From the NCBI RefSeq assembly GCF_017979475.1, contig NZ_JAERIT010000005.1, positions 62,001-126,000 on the forward strand: 64,000 bases of DNA, read 5' to 3'. This DNA is from Helicobacter pullorum NCTC 12824 (GTDB lineage: Bacteria > Campylobacterota > Campylobacteria > Campylobacterales > Helicobacteraceae). Under the pieces are notes generated by a model, which searched no databases, was not told the DNA's origin, and saw only the letters and a program-made list of their open reading frames with translations. Within the stretch, counting starts at the first letter, position 1, and each line of letters opens with the position of its first letter. The translations under genes and the position numbers were made by a program. This document shows positions 1 to 9,154 of the stretch, piece by piece.

Positions 1-41
1 AGAGGAGAATACAATAAACTCCATAGGTTTATGGAAGACGA

Positions 42-575
42 TTAGGAAGATTTTGGACGAAAAGCCTTGATAATGTTTTCGTTAGTTTCAAGATAGGCAA
101 CCCCAATCAAATCTAGGCAGTAAGGCACTGCTGGAAACACTGCATCAAGGCATTCGCGGATAGACTTTGGTTTGCCCGGTAGATTGATGATGAGGGTTTG
201 GTTGCGGATTCCTGCGGTTTGTCGAGATAAAATAGCAGTGGGGACATATTGCAAACTAGTTTGTCGCATAAGCTCCCCAAAACCCGGTAGCATTTTTTGG
301 CAAACTGCTTCAGTAGCTTCTGGAGTAACATCTCTGATTGCCGGACCTGTGCCACCTGTTGTGATGATTAAATCGCATTTGTCAATATCGCTTAATTGTA
401 TGAGTTTTGCTTCAATAGTCTGTTGGTTATCTTCTATGATACAATAAACTTTTTCCCAAGGGGAAGTGAGATATTCTGTGAGAGTTTCTATGATTGCTTT
501 TCCAGAGATATCTTCATAGATCCCTGCACTTGCTCTATCAGAAAGTGTAAGAATGCCTATTTTTGCTTTTTTCAT
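42..575 (-). CDS. mogA: Molybdopterin adenylyltransferase MogA
   Basis: MogA adenylylates molybdopterin before molybdenum insertion in molybdenum cofactor synthesis, in the cytoplasm. The 177-residue product has the MoCF-binding fold hallmarks: LSDRAS near residue 11, the GGTG loop at 74-77 followed by RDVTPEAT, and a late NLPGKPKSI motif. Length is normal for the family. It is the last gene of a minus-strand moaD-moaE-mobB-mogA run and overlaps mobB by 4 bases, which implies translational coupling. The GGTG context and short length favour MogA over the related MoaB or CinA proteins. Confidence 0.9.
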   Translation of the reverse strand: MKKAKIGILTLSDRASAGIYEDISGKAIIETLTEYLTSPWEKVYCIIEDNQQTIEAKLIQLSDIDKCDLIITTGGTGPAIRDVTPEATEAVCQKMLPGFGELMRQTSLQYVPTAILSRQTAGIRNQTLIINLPGKPKSIRECLDAVFPAVPYCLDLIGVAYLETNENIIKAFRPKSS

Positions 576-1057
576 TTATAATCCTTTATATTAGCATTAA
601 TCCATTCTAAAATTTCTTGTGGTTGATTGAGATTTAAAATCGCAAGATGTTTGGGGATAGAATCTTTAGAAATGCTTGAATCAATAGCAACAGCATCAAT
701 ATAGGGAAAAAATCTTTCATCTATCATTTCTCTTGCGACGCAGATTCTAGGGAGTGGAATCTCTTTTAATCCCTCTACAAATAGATAATCACAATGCCCA
801 AACTTTTGGATTATTTTATCCAAATCAAAGCTGTGATGGAATCTAAAGGTAGTTTGAATCGGGCTAAGAATTGCTACATTTGCCCCAGCTTTATAAAAAA
901 TATCCGAATCTTTGCCCTCTGTATCAATATTTGCTTTATTTTTTGGGTCGTGTTTGATGATACTCACGCTTTTTTGAGGTGTAAGCAAAAGGGTTAATTT
1001 TTGGATTAAAGTAGTTTTGCCACTATTAGAATTTCCCGTAAAGGCAACGGCTTTCAT
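572..1057 (-). CDS. mobB: Molybdopterin-guanine dinucleotide biosynthesis protein MobB
   Basis: This small P-loop GTP-binding protein assists attachment of GMP to molybdopterin. The Walker A motif GNSNSGKT lies at residues 8-15, followed by an IIKHDPK segment and a D-T-E-G-K-D-S stretch typical of MobB. At 161 residues it is a normal stand-alone MobB. Its start overlaps the end of moaE by 4 bases and its end overlaps mogA by 4 bases, so the molybdenum cofactor genes form a tight operon. No mobA is in the window. Confidence 0.87.
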   Translation of the reverse strand: MKAVAFTGNSNSGKTTLIQKLTLLLTPQKSVSIIKHDPKNKANIDTEGKDSDIFYKAGANVAILSPIQTTFRFHHSFDLDKIIQKFGHCDYLFVEGLKEIPLPRICVAREMIDERFFPYIDAVAIDSSISKDSIPKHLAILNLNQPQEILEWINANIKDYK

Positions 1058-1509
1058 TGCAAAATCCCGCTAAATGGGAGTTTATAACTCCTATCTTTTG
1101 CATAGATTCTTTTTCCTTCTTTTAAATCGTATTTCCAAATGGGTGCTTTGTGTTTGAAATCTTCAATAAAATCCTCAAAAAGTTCTAAACAAACTCGCCT
1201 TTTGGAGCTAAAAATACCAGCCATATAAGAGCTTTTGTGGTTGGGGACATCACCTCTAGAATGTGCCATTTTTAAAAAGGCGCCTTTTTGAAGTGCTTTT
1301 TTATTCCAGTTTAAAAACCATTGATTTAAAAGTGGTTCATAAATATCAAAACTTAAACCATCACAATTATTTTCAGCACGCACAATGCCGGTAAAAATTG
1401 CATTTGCACCAAGATTGTTTTGTGTAGAAAAGAAATACCAATTTTGATAAATGGTTGTGGTGTCTAAAGGTGTATCAAAAATTTCTAATCCCATTGTGTT
1501 AAGAAGCAT
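1054..1509 (-). CDS. moaE: Molybdopterin synthase catalytic subunit MoaE
   Basis: MoaE pairs with the thiocarboxylated tail of MoaD to put sulfur into precursor Z, giving molybdopterin. The 151-residue product shows an N-terminal GAxxxFxGxVR-like segment (GANAIFTGIVR) and, near the C-terminus, HKAPIWKYD, which carries the conserved lysine region of the active site. The start codon follows the moaD stop codon without a gap, so the two subunits are probably co-translated. A second Met at residue 6 could be the true start. The fit to the family is clear although the HR-G-x region is less canonical (SRGDVPNHKSS). Confidence 0.85.
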   Translation of the reverse strand: MLLNTMGLEIFDTPLDTTTIYQNWYFFSTQNNLGANAIFTGIVRAENNCDGLSFDIYEPLLNQWFLNWNKKALQKGAFLKMAHSRGDVPNHKSSYMAGIFSSKRRVCLELFEDFIEDFKHKAPIWKYDLKEGKRIYAKDRSYKLPFSGILQ

Positions 1510-1731
1510 TTAGCCACCACAAACAGGGGGTAAAAGTGCTATTTTATCCCCATCTTTAAAAGAAATATCTAAAGAGCTAATAATTTCTCCATTAAGGGCG
1601 ATTGCACAATGTTGTAACCATTTTTGTATTTCTGTATCTTTTTGTAGCTCTTGTTTTAATTCATAGAAGTTTTTAGCTTCGCTTGTAAGGCTTTTGTTGC
1701 CAAGTGGTCCTAATAATTCGATTGTAACCAT
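1510..1731 (-). CDS. moaD: Molybdopterin synthase sulfur carrier subunit MoaD
   Basis: This 73-residue ubiquitin-like protein ends in PPVCGG. The terminal Gly-Gly is where a thiocarboxylate forms and donates sulfur to MoaE. A KDGDKIALLPPV segment precedes the tail, as in MoaD. It is the first gene of the molybdenum cofactor operon read on the minus strand and abuts moaE directly. ThiS is the main alternative for such a small GG-ending protein, but the adjacent moaE settles it. Confidence 0.88.
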   Translation of the reverse strand: MVTIELLGPLGNKSLTSEAKNFYELKQELQKDTEIQKWLQHCAIALNGEIISSLDISFKDGDKIALLPPVCGG

Positions 1732-1757
1732 ATATTCCCTTTGCTTATAAACTTTAT

Positions 1758-2111
1758 TTACAGAAGCTCTAAGCGTTCTTCTTTCATCTTATAAGGGAGA
1801 ATCTTGTTATTTTTTGGGGGTGTTTTTTGTGGGATAATTTTGGGAGATTTTTTTGTATTGAAATTTTTTAGCGGCACAGTTGAGAGGATTTTTCCTGTGC
1901 GTGCATCAATAATAAAAGCGGTATTTTTGGGGTGTTTTTGGATTTCGTTTTGAATAGTTCTATCAATTTTTGTTGGAGGTTGGATTTTGTGCTGTGGTTT
2001 TGGATGGACTTGAACGAAGTTATCTGCATAGGCATTTGAAAGCAATAAAGCACTTGTGCAACATACACTAGCAAGAAATTTTATTTTTGATGAGAGTGAG
2101 ATAAATTTCAT
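1758..2111 (-). CDS. Small exported protein of unknown function
   Basis: I do not recognise this 117-residue protein. Residues 1-29 form a clear Sec signal peptide: basic start, hydrophobic core ASVCCTSALLLS, probable cleavage after AYA. The mature part is short and rich in proline, lysine and threonine. It includes FIIDARTGKILSTVP near residue 67, which resembles a single short beta-hairpin repeat. It lies just upstream of moaD on the same strand, with 26 bases between, and is divergent from ridA. Probably periplasmic. Confidence 0.6.
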   Translation of the reverse strand: MKFISLSSKIKFLASVCCTSALLLSNAYADNFVQVHPKPQHKIQPPTKIDRTIQNEIQKHPKNTAFIIDARTGKILSTVPLKNFNTKKSPKIIPQKTPPKNNKILPYKMKEERLELL

Positions 2112-2145
2112 GGTATTAGTTTCCTTATCTAAGTTTGAATTAATT

Positions 2146-2154
2146 TGCTATAAT
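2146..2154 (+). promoter_or_regulatory. Extended -10 element upstream of ridA
   Basis: TGCTATAAT reads as a consensus extended -10 (TG-N-TATAAT) 41 bases before the ridA start. No clear -35 is present, which is normal for vegetative promoters in Helicobacter and Campylobacter. Confidence 0.6.
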
Positions 2155-2194
2155 TTTATAATATTTCAAAAGCAAAGTAAAGGAGATTTAAATA

Positions 2195-2569
2195 ATGTTG
2201 AAAATAGTATCTACAAATCAAGCCCCACAAGCTATTGGTCCATATTCTCAAGCAATTTGTGTCAATGGAATGGTATATACTTCAGGTCAAATTGGATTAA
2301 CTCCATCAGGAGAAATGGTGCAGGGTATAGAGGCACAAACTAGACAAGTTTTGGAAAATTTAAAAGCAATCTTAAAAAATGCTGGAAGCGGTTTTGATAA
2401 AGTGGTTAAAACTACTATTTTTCTTAGCGATATGGATAATTTTGGGATTGTAAATGGAATCTATGCGGAATTTTTTGGAGAGCATAAGCCAGCTAGAAGC
2501 ACAGTAGCAGTAAAATCTCTACCCAAAGAAGCATTAGTGGAAATTGAATGTATTGCATTCAGCAATTAA
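2195..2569 (+). CDS. ridA: RidA family reactive enamine/imine deaminase
   Basis: RidA proteins hydrolyse reactive 2-aminoacrylate and related imines formed by pyridoxal-phosphate enzymes, and so protect metabolism. The 124-residue product has the full family pattern: AIGPYSQA near residue 13, YTSGQIGL near 28, and the C-terminal signature PARST with the substrate-binding arginine at 101, then a VEIECIA ending. It has its own promoter and an AAGGAG ribosome site, and stands alone between the molybdenum genes and rplU. Confidence 0.9.
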   Translation: MLKIVSTNQAPQAIGPYSQAICVNGMVYTSGQIGLTPSGEMVQGIEAQTRQVLENLKAILKNAGSGFDKVVKTTIFLSDMDNFGIVNGIYAEFFGEHKPARSTVAVKSLPKEALVEIECIAFSN

Positions 2570-2664
2570 AGTATTATTAATAAAAAAATAGGTAAAATAG
2601 CGACTTTTATTAAATTTTTTAATAAAAAACTTCAAATTAATTTTATATTTTAAGGAATTGTATT

Positions 2665-2976
2665 ATGTATGCAATCATTCAGAATGGAGGCAAACAATAC
2701 AAGGTAAGCGAGGGTGATATTTTATTGCTTGATTGCTTAAACCTTGAGCCAAAGTCAAAAGTTGAAGTAACAGAAGTTTTAGCTCTTTTTGATAATGGAG
2801 ATGTAAAGCTTGGCAGTCCTTATGTAAGTGGGGCAAAAGTGGAGCTAGAAGTTATCAACGAGGGAAGAGGTAAAAAAGTTATTACTTTTAAAAAGCGTAG
2901 AAGAAAAGATAGTAAAACCAAAAGAGGTTTTAGAAGAGATTTTACGCGAGTTCGTGTTATTAAAATCGCAGCATAA
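2665..2976 (+). CDS. rplU: 50S ribosomal protein L21
   Basis: L21 binds 23S rRNA in the large subunit. The 103-residue product starts [14 protein letters not shown] and carries the basic [14 protein letters not shown] segment near residue 76, both diagnostic. It lies 22 bases before rpmA, the near-universal L21-L27 pairing. A TAAAAT stretch at 2593-2598 may serve as its -10 box. Confidence 0.97.
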   Translation: MYAIIQNGGKQYKVSEGDILLLDCLNLEPKSKVEVTEVLALFDNGDVKLGSPYVSGAKVELEVINEGRGKKVITFKKRRRKDSKTKRGFRRDFTRVRVIKIAA

Positions 2977-2998
2977 GATTGCTACATAAGGAGTAAAA

Positions 2999-3256
2999 AT
3001 GGCACACAAGAAAGGACAGGGGAGTACCCAAAATAACCGAGATTCTGCTGGGCGTCGTCTAGGAGTAAAAAAATTTGGAGGACAATTTGTCCGTGCAGGG
3101 AATATCATTATCAGACAAAGAGGGACAAAAGTTCATCCCGGAAATAATGTAGGAATGGGTAAAGATCACACTATTTTTGCACTTATTGATGGAATTGTCT
3201 CTTTTGAAAGAAAAGATAGAAACCGCAAAAAAGTTTCTATTTATCCTGCTTCTTAA
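2999..3256 (+). CDS. rpmA: 50S ribosomal protein L27
   Basis: L27 reaches toward the peptidyl transferase centre. The 85-residue product starts [10 protein letters not shown] directly, with no N-terminal extension of the kind that is cleaved off in Firmicutes. [11 protein letters not shown] and [10 protein letters not shown] follow as expected. It forms an operon with rplU upstream and obgE 52 bases downstream. A CCCC-TTTT-GGGG sequence lies between rpmA and obgE. Confidence 0.97.
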   Translation: MAHKKGQGSTQNNRDSAGRRLGVKKFGGQFVRAGNIIIRQRGTKVHPGNNVGMGKDHTIFALIDGIVSFERKDRNRKKVSIYPAS

Positions 3257-3308
3257 ATAAACTGCAAAGTCCCCTTTTGGGGCGAACTCATAAAAATTAA
3301 GGTAAATT

Positions 3309-4397
3309 ATGTTTGTTGATAGGGTTGAAATCTTTGTATCCTCCGGCAAAGGTGGAGAAGGTGCTGTTTCTTTCCATAGAGAAAAGTTTGTCATCAATGG
3401 TGGTCCAGATGGTGGAGATGGTGGCAAAGGTGGAAATGTTTATTTTGTGGTGGATAGGAATACAGATACACTTTCGCATTTTAGAGGACACAAACATTTC
3501 AAAGCACAAAATGGTAAGCCCGGGCTTGGTAGAAATAAATATGGCAAAAAGGGCGAGGATTTAATCATTAGTGTTCCACCCGGCACTCAAGTTTTTGATG
3601 TAGAGAGTGGAAAGCTTTTGCTAGACTTACTTGAAGAATCTCAAAAAATTTTATTTTTAGAAGGTGGCAAGGGTGGATTGGGCAATGCACACTTCAAAAG
3701 TGCTACCAACCAGCGTCCAACTTATGCTCAAAAAGGAATGCCGGGTGTTGAAAAAAATATCCGTTTAGAATTGAAATTAATCGCTGATGTGGGCTTAGTT
3801 GGATTCCCAAATGTTGGCAAATCAACACTTGTTTCGGTGCTTTCTAATGCCAAACCAGAAATTGCAAATTATGAATTTACGACTTTGATTCCTTCTTTGG
3901 GGATTGTGAATGTTGGGGATTATCAATCTTTTGTGATAGCGGATATACCCGGAATTATTGGGGGTGCTAGCGAGGGAAAGGGATTAGGATTAGAGTTTTT
4001 GAGGCATATTGAGCGGACTAGATTTTTGCTTTTTGTATTAGATATAGCAAATTATCGAGATATTAACACGCAATTTGATATTTTGCAAAAAGAATTAAAA
4101 AATTTCAGTCAAGAATTGGCAATGCGTCCTTTTGGGATTATGCTTTCAAAAAGTGATACACAAGAAAATAAGCAAGAGATTTTAGAAGAGTTTTTAAAAA
4201 GTGAAGCATTAACGCTTATGCCCCATAGCAAGATTCCATATTGTTTTATCTCAAGAGACAAAGAGGATTTTACCTCCCCAAAAGATATTTCAAAACCTAT
4301 GTTTGTTGTATTGGTATCAAGTGTGGGGGGAGAAAATATCGATTCTTTGAAACATTTGCTTTATGAATGTTTGCAAGAAAACAAAGAGGAAAAATAA
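3309..4397 (+). CDS. obgE: Obg family GTPase
   Basis: ObgE/CgtA is an essential GTPase in late 50S assembly and stress control. The 362-residue product has the glycine-rich Obg domain over residues 1-158 (for example [12 protein letters not shown] and [11 protein letters not shown]). The G domain follows, with P-loop GFPNVGKST near 164-172, DIPGI near 212 and an SKSD motif near 280. The C-terminal extension of some orthologs is short. Its stop codon overlaps the proB start by one base. Confidence 0.95.
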   Translation: MFVDRVEIFVSSGKGGEGAVSFHREKFVINGGPDGGDGGKGGNVYFVVDRNTDTLSHFRGHKHFKAQNGKPGLGRNKYGKKGEDLIISVPPGTQVFDVESGKLLLDLLEESQKILFLEGGKGGLGNAHFKSATNQRPTYAQKGMPGVEKNIRLELKLIADVGLVGFPNVGKSTLVSVLSNAKPEIANYEFTTLIPSLGIVNVGDYQSFVIADIPGIIGGASEGKGLGLEFLRHIERTRFLLFVLDIANYRDINTQFDILQKELKNFSQELAMRPFGIMLSKSDTQENKQEILEEFLKSEALTLMPHSKIPYCFISRDKEDFTSPKDISKPMFVVLVSSVGGENIDSLKHLLYECLQENKEEK

Positions 4398-5173
4398 TGC
4401 AAAAGAAAAGAGTTGTCGTAAAAGTAGGAAGCGCGATTTTAGTAGAGAATCAATTGATTAATAAAACAAGAATGGAAGCATTAGTCAAGCTTATTGCTAA
4501 ATTGCGTGATAAATATGAAGTTATTTTGGTAAGTTCTGGTGCTGTAGCTGCAGGATACACTAAAATCAAACTTGACAAAAATCACCTACCCAACAAACAA
4601 GCTCTTGCTGCCATAGGACAACCGCTATTGATGCAAACTTATACCGATTTATTTGCACCTTATGGGATTGTGGTTGCTCAAGTTTTGCTCTCGGCTTATG
4701 ATTTTGATTCACGCAAAAGAACACAAAATGCAAGAAATGCAATGGAGGTTTTGCTGCAAAGCAATGTTTTGCCTATCATTAATGAAAATGATGTTACTGC
4801 AACGGGAGAATTATCGTTGCTATTAGAATTTGGGGATAACGATCAGTTATCTGCCCATGTGGCACATTTTTTTAATGCAGAGATTTTGGCGATTTTAAGT
4901 GATATTGAGGGGTATTATGAAGAGAATCCTATTATCAATCCTAATGCCAAAATTTATCCAAAAGTTGAAAAAATTTCACAAGAAGAATTAAAAGCACAAA
5001 CGACCCCTAATAATATTTTTGCCACAGGCGGAATTGTAACGAAGCTAAAAGCGGCAGATTTTTTGCTAAAAAACAATCGAAAAATGTTTTTGTCAAGTGG
5101 GAAGCGTTTGGAGATTTTAGAGAAGTTTTTGCTAGAGGGGATTCAGCTAAGCGGAACTTTGTTTGCTAATTAA
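4397..5173 (+). CDS. proB: Glutamate 5-kinase, catalytic domain only
   Basis: ProB phosphorylates glutamate in the first step of proline synthesis. The 258-residue product covers only the amino acid kinase domain: VVKVGSAIL at the start, VSSGAVAAG near residue 45, a PIINEND motif and TGGIVTKL near the end. The C-terminal PUA domain of E. coli ProB (about 100 residues) is absent, as is usual in Campylobacter relatives. The start at 4397 shares one base with the obgE stop. A longer frame from 4367 exists but overlaps obgE and lacks conserved sequence. Confidence 0.9.
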   Translation: MQKKRVVVKVGSAILVENQLINKTRMEALVKLIAKLRDKYEVILVSSGAVAAGYTKIKLDKNHLPNKQALAAIGQPLLMQTYTDLFAPYGIVVAQVLLSAYDFDSRKRTQNARNAMEVLLQSNVLPIINENDVTATGELSLLLEFGDNDQLSAHVAHFFNAEILAILSDIEGYYEENPIINPNAKIYPKVEKISQEELKAQTTPNNIFATGGIVTKLKAADFLLKNNRKMFLSSGKRLEILEKFLLEGIQLSGTLFAN

Positions 5174-5470
5174 AAATGTTTGTAAAATCTACTAAGTTTT
5201 GCCTTGATAGATAAAATTTACATTGCTAATAAGTATTTTATGGATTCTATAAAGGAATTTTAAAAATACGCATACTTTAAATCTAGGGCATTATAGTATT
5301 TTGTCTTGTAAGTGGTTATAGTTTGTGGCGTATTGTATGGTTTGTGCGTATTTTGTATCGCTCCCTTTAATAGTATTAATAAATGAACCTTTAATGATTT
5401 TAAGCCCTAAATTGCTTTATTTCTTAATAGTAATAGAAATTTAATTATTTCATTGCAAATCCTCTACAAT
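5174..5470. other. Non-coding gap at the edge of the glycosyltransferase block
   Basis: These 297 AT-rich bases lie between the convergent ends of proB and the GT8-like pseudogene. I find no credible gene, RNA or strong terminator. A 36-codon open stretch from about 5333 has no ribosome binding site and a hydrophobic low-complexity translation, so I do not call it. Confidence 0.5.
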
Positions 5471-6779
5471 TCAACAAGTTTGCTCCACTAATCCCTTAAA
5501 TTCTAATATCAAATTAGAATAGTCAATTTCTATATTTTTAGTAAAATAATACACAATTATCTCTCCATTACTTCGGTTGTCCTTTAGTGTGTAAGTTTCA
5601 TCTAGTCTTCTTTGCACCTCATTTGCAAAATATCTTAACTTTCCTTTTTCTTTGCATACGATTTGAATCTCGCACTTTGATTTTAGCTCTGCATTGCCTC
5701 CACCATCTAGATTTAAAGCAAAACGATAAAAAATATCACCTTGGAATCTTTTGGAATAAATGTCTAAATATCTATCTTTTATGGGAAGCTTTAAATATAA
5801 TTTATATTGTGCATTATTTGTTATAAAATCTTGTAAAAGTGGTAAAAGGGGGCAGAAGAGATGATAATAAATTAAAAACAAATAAACTTTATCAGGTGTA
5901 TCCATGCTGCCAAAATTTAAACTGCGTAAAGAAAATCGTCTCTCATCCCCACTAATATTTTTCCATATTTTGTGGTTGATAGCCCATTCGCTAAATGCCA
6001 CATAACTAAAAGGCGATTCCCAAAATTTAGTTTTTCCCATAGTGTGAATAATATTACTATTCCTAGAGCTTTGTGGTAAAGTATTATAAAATCCCTTTTT
6101 GTTTTGAACTTTAAAATCATACAAATAAGTCAAGATTCCAAAAGGAATTTCATCGCTTGTAGCAGGATAAATTAAACATTCATATTTATAGAGCTCTTTT
6201 AAAATCTCAAAACATTGTTGTGTTAAATTAATCCCACTTACGCCACCATTAGTTTTATTTAAACATTGTTTGGAAAAAGATAAAACGCCTCCAACAGGTT
6301 TCATAATGGGTTTATTTGTGTTTAATAATCCTTTAGCTTCCAAATATTTTGTTGCACCATCAATTCTGCCTCCACAATCACACTTGAAATCCATCTCATC
6401 TAAACATAAAAAATCCTTAATTCCTATCCACCACCAAAGTATCACAATCAAGCCACACCGCACAATCATACTTTTCTAGCAATTCAAAAATGTGGAATTT
6501 CGCATAGACAAATCTCTCACCAAACCTAGAAGTTAGCGGAACCTTGCCAATATCTCCGCCTAAATCTCTCAAAAAATCTTCGTGAGTATATTCTATAAAG
6601 ATTATTTTGTCTTCCCATAATCTTGAAATTTTGCCTCTTGTTTCCTCTGTTATATCATGATACACCACAATATTTGTAATCAAATCTTCATTATATCGCC
6701 TAAGCCCAATAATTACATTTGCTAAAGCAAAGGCATAATTTTCATTGCAAGCCAAAAATACACAAGTTTTCTTCTCCAT
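5471..6779 (-). pseudogene. GT8-like glycosyltransferase, broken by a frameshift
   Basis: Two reading frames join into one protein. The first (6779 down to about 6417) starts MEKKTCVFLACNENY and reaches AVWLDCDTLVVD, whose DCD is the DxD nucleotide-sugar and metal site of family GT8. It then hits a stop. The second frame resumes at GIKDFLCLDEMDFKCDCGG and continues for about 310 residues, with an IIHTMGK motif resembling the C-terminal GT8 metal-binding histidine. The junction near 6420-6430 behaves like one extra base. There is no homopolymer there, so phase variation is unlikely; mutation or sequencing error are the choices. Translation starts 3 bases after the upstream 743-residue transferase. 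Confidence 0.7.
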
Positions 6780-6782
6780 TTT

Positions 6783-9014
6783 CTACCTCACTAATAATTT
6801 AATCGGTTTCATCAAAGGTTTTTTAGAATCCATTACAAAATCTTTTGGACGAGTGATAAGCTTCCTAAAAAGCCGATAAAACTTCGTGTGTGAAATCTCA
6901 TTTGAAACTTTCTTTGCCACTTGCGTTGCCACCACACTTTTTGTATTTGCCATTTTAGGAAAGACATTTTTAATCTCATATAAATAGGGCTTATAGGCAA
7001 AGTTATTGAGTTTATAAGCAAATCTCTCTACGCTCTCACATTCTAGTAGTTTCTCCCCGCAGAATCTGATTTTATAAAAATCAATCCCCTTCGTTCTATG
7101 GAAGGTTTTGTTATTTTTCTCATCTTTTACTAACTCTTTTGTAGATACCCCATAGCTATAAAATTCATTTTTCAAATATCTAATAAATCGTAGCATTTTA
7201 TCTCTATCAAAGCTAAATCCATTCTCCAAAATATCCACAATATACCTTTTTAATTCCGCTTCGTCTTTAGCTTGTAGATTGAGTTTGCTAAAGCGATAAA
7301 ACGCATTCCCACATAGCACACAAGGCTTTTCGCTCATCATTGCATACACACCCACACCAGAATTAATCATCACTGTCATATCACAGAGATTTAGCAAATC
7401 TAAAAAATTCGTATTATCTGCCACAAAAGTAAGATTAGGATATTTTTCTTTATTTACCTCTAGCATTAATGGATGCTTTTTGGCTAAAAATACCACATCA
7501 TCATTGGCTAGTTCGCCAGCAATTTTATTGATGATTTCTAAAAACCCCCAAAAACTAAAAGGCTCATAAGTGAAATATTCAATAACTTTATCCGTATGCA
7601 CTTGCAATGGTACAAATATCACTCTTTTGTGGCGGATTCCAAGCTTGCGTCTTAGCTCCAAAACACCCAAAGAATCCCCTTGAGATTCCAAAGTATTTTT
7701 ACCCACCAAAAGCTCTTTTATGTATTTTTCTGTGGCTTCTTTGTCCTCTATGCTTAATGGTTTATTCCAATGTTTTTCACCATAAGAGCTAGAATCATAA
7801 TTAAACCCATTAGTATCAAAAAACCAAGAATCAGGCAATGCACCTCTTTCCCAGCAAATATAATTAATCCCCATTTTTCGCACAAATTCATAAATGCTTA
7901 ATCGCATTGTATTGCCATAAGGATTTGGAAAAAGCACATAAGAAATCTCAAACTTTTTTAAAAACTTCATAAACTTTTGCTCCAAAAACTCATCGCCGCT
8001 AAAAAACTCAAACTCCCTTTTGCAAACAATCTCTCCAAGATAAATGCTAATCCCACGCACACAATTAGTAGCTGCACTATCATATACACCAAAAAATAAA
8101 ATTCTATGCCCAAAAGCCCTTTTATCTTGCAAACAATCTGGACCATCATAGAGATTATTAAATCTTTTTAGATTTTTATAAAATTTCTGATGATTAAGTT
8201 CTCTATTATCTAAATAGTTATTTTGGTTAGGCTCAATATGCCAAAAATGATAAAGATAGATTCCAAAAGCTGCCATTTCATTCCCCACAATACTAAACCA
8301 AGCACGGAATCCCTTAAAACTATCAAAACTCCAATTTCTAAAATCAAAATCCAAATTCATAGGCATTTTTTCAAAAACCGCACAAGATTTAAATACTCTC
8401 ATCATAAAATCAAAATCCTCATATCCATGTCCAATGTAAACATTGTCATTTCCGCCTATTTCTAAATATTTGTGGCGATTTAGCACCATAGAGCTAGAAG
8501 CGGGGGAATAAAATTTCACAAGTTTATTTGCACCACTTTGCACATCAAATCCCACTAGGGAATCCCACATTTCTTCAGGTTTAGAGAGCAAGAATTCATT
8601 TCCTTCTTCTTTTAAATATGCACAAGGTAGCACCAAAAATGCATTAGGATTCCTATCAATCCCCTTGATTTGGATAATTTCTAAAAGTTTTTCTAAATTT
8701 TTTTGTGATAAATAGCAATCTACATCCAAAGCCATCACTGCAGGAGAGTTTGCATACATTACGCCTAGATTGCGACATTGTCCTAAACTATAAGCTCCCA
8801 TTTTCTGTTGTTTTTCGTCCTTGCAATACTCATGCCCGCATTCTGCAATGATTAATGGAATTTCCTTGCAAGCCAAACTTGAAAATCCCTCTACAAAAAT
8901 ATATTTAACTTTGTCATTGCTTTTGTATTTTCTTGCTTTTTGTATTACTCTTTCTTTGATATAAGGACGCTCTTTGCTTGTCCCAAAGGGAATGATGATA
9001 GATAATAGTGCCAA
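6783..9014 (-). CDS. Large two-domain glycosyltransferase (GT2-like N-terminus, capsule-synthesis-like C-terminus)
   Basis: Probably builds a surface polysaccharide. Residues 1 to about 270 look like a GT2/GT-A fold: LSIIIPFGTSKERP at the start, DVDCY near 95 as the DxD-type site, and GHGYEDFDFMMRV near 196, the acidic motif of chondroitin-polymerase-like galactosyltransferases. From about residue 310 a second part carries CWERGALPDSWFFDTNGFN near 385 and FVPLQVHTDK near 468, which resembles KpsC/KpsS-type capsule proteins. The start is TTG with AAGGA seven bases upstream. The domain assignment of the C-terminal half is inference; the exact sugar is unknown. Confidence 0.7.
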   Translation of the reverse strand: MALLSIIIPFGTSKERPYIKERVIQKARKYKSNDKVKYIFVEGFSSLACKEIPLIIAECGHEYCKDEKQQKMGAYSLGQCRNLGVMYANSPAVMALDVDCYLSQKNLEKLLEIIQIKGIDRNPNAFLVLPCAYLKEEGNEFLLSKPEEMWDSLVGFDVQSGANKLVKFYSPASSSMVLNRHKYLEIGGNDNVYIGHGYEDFDFMMRVFKSCAVFEKMPMNLDFDFRNWSFDSFKGFRAWFSIVGNEMAAFGIYLYHFWHIEPNQNNYLDNRELNHQKFYKNLKRFNNLYDGPDCLQDKRAFGHRILFFGVYDSAATNCVRGISIYLGEIVCKREFEFFSGDEFLEQKFMKFLKKFEISYVLFPNPYGNTMRLSIYEFVRKMGINYICWERGALPDSWFFDTNGFNYDSSSYGEKHWNKPLSIEDKEATEKYIKELLVGKNTLESQGDSLGVLELRRKLGIRHKRVIFVPLQVHTDKVIEYFTYEPFSFWGFLEIINKIAGELANDDVVFLAKKHPLMLEVNKEKYPNLTFVADNTNFLDLLNLCDMTVMINSGVGVYAMMSEKPCVLCGNAFYRFSKLNLQAKDEAELKRYIVDILENGFSFDRDKMLRFIRYLKNEFYSYGVSTKELVKDEKNNKTFHRTKGIDFYKIRFCGEKLLECESVERFAYKLNNFAYKPYLYEIKNVFPKMANTKSVVATQVAKKVSNEISHTKFYRLFRKLITRPKDFVMDSKKPLMKPIKLLVR

Positions 9015-9075
9015 AACTTATTCCTTTTTATAAAATAACAAGGCTGAAATTTTATAAATTCTTATTATATGTAAC

Positions 9076-9099
9076 CGATAATTGCGTTATTGATTATCG
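9076..9099. promoter_or_regulatory. Inverted repeat in the divergent transferase/XRE intergenic region
   Basis: CGATAAT at 9076-9082 is matched by ATTATCG at 9093-9099, a perfect 7-base dyad with a 10-base spacer. It sits 56 bases before the XRE regulator start and 62 bases before the glycosyltransferase start. That is where an autoregulatory operator controlling both directions would be. Binding by the neighbouring XRE protein is inference. Confidence 0.4.
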
Positions 9100-9154
9100 A
9101 TATTGTGTTAGTTTAGAATATTGAAAATTATTAGTTTTTCAAAGAAGTAAAGTA

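Noticed and set aside
3265-3285. CCCC-TTTT-GGGG hairpin between rpmA and obgE as terminator
   Set aside because: Only a four-pair stem, no following T run, and the genes are co-oriented and normally co-transcribed.
6410-6435. Programmed ribosomal frameshifting in the GT8-like gene
   Set aside because: No slippery heptamer or downstream stem-loop is visible; a mutation or sequence error is simpler.
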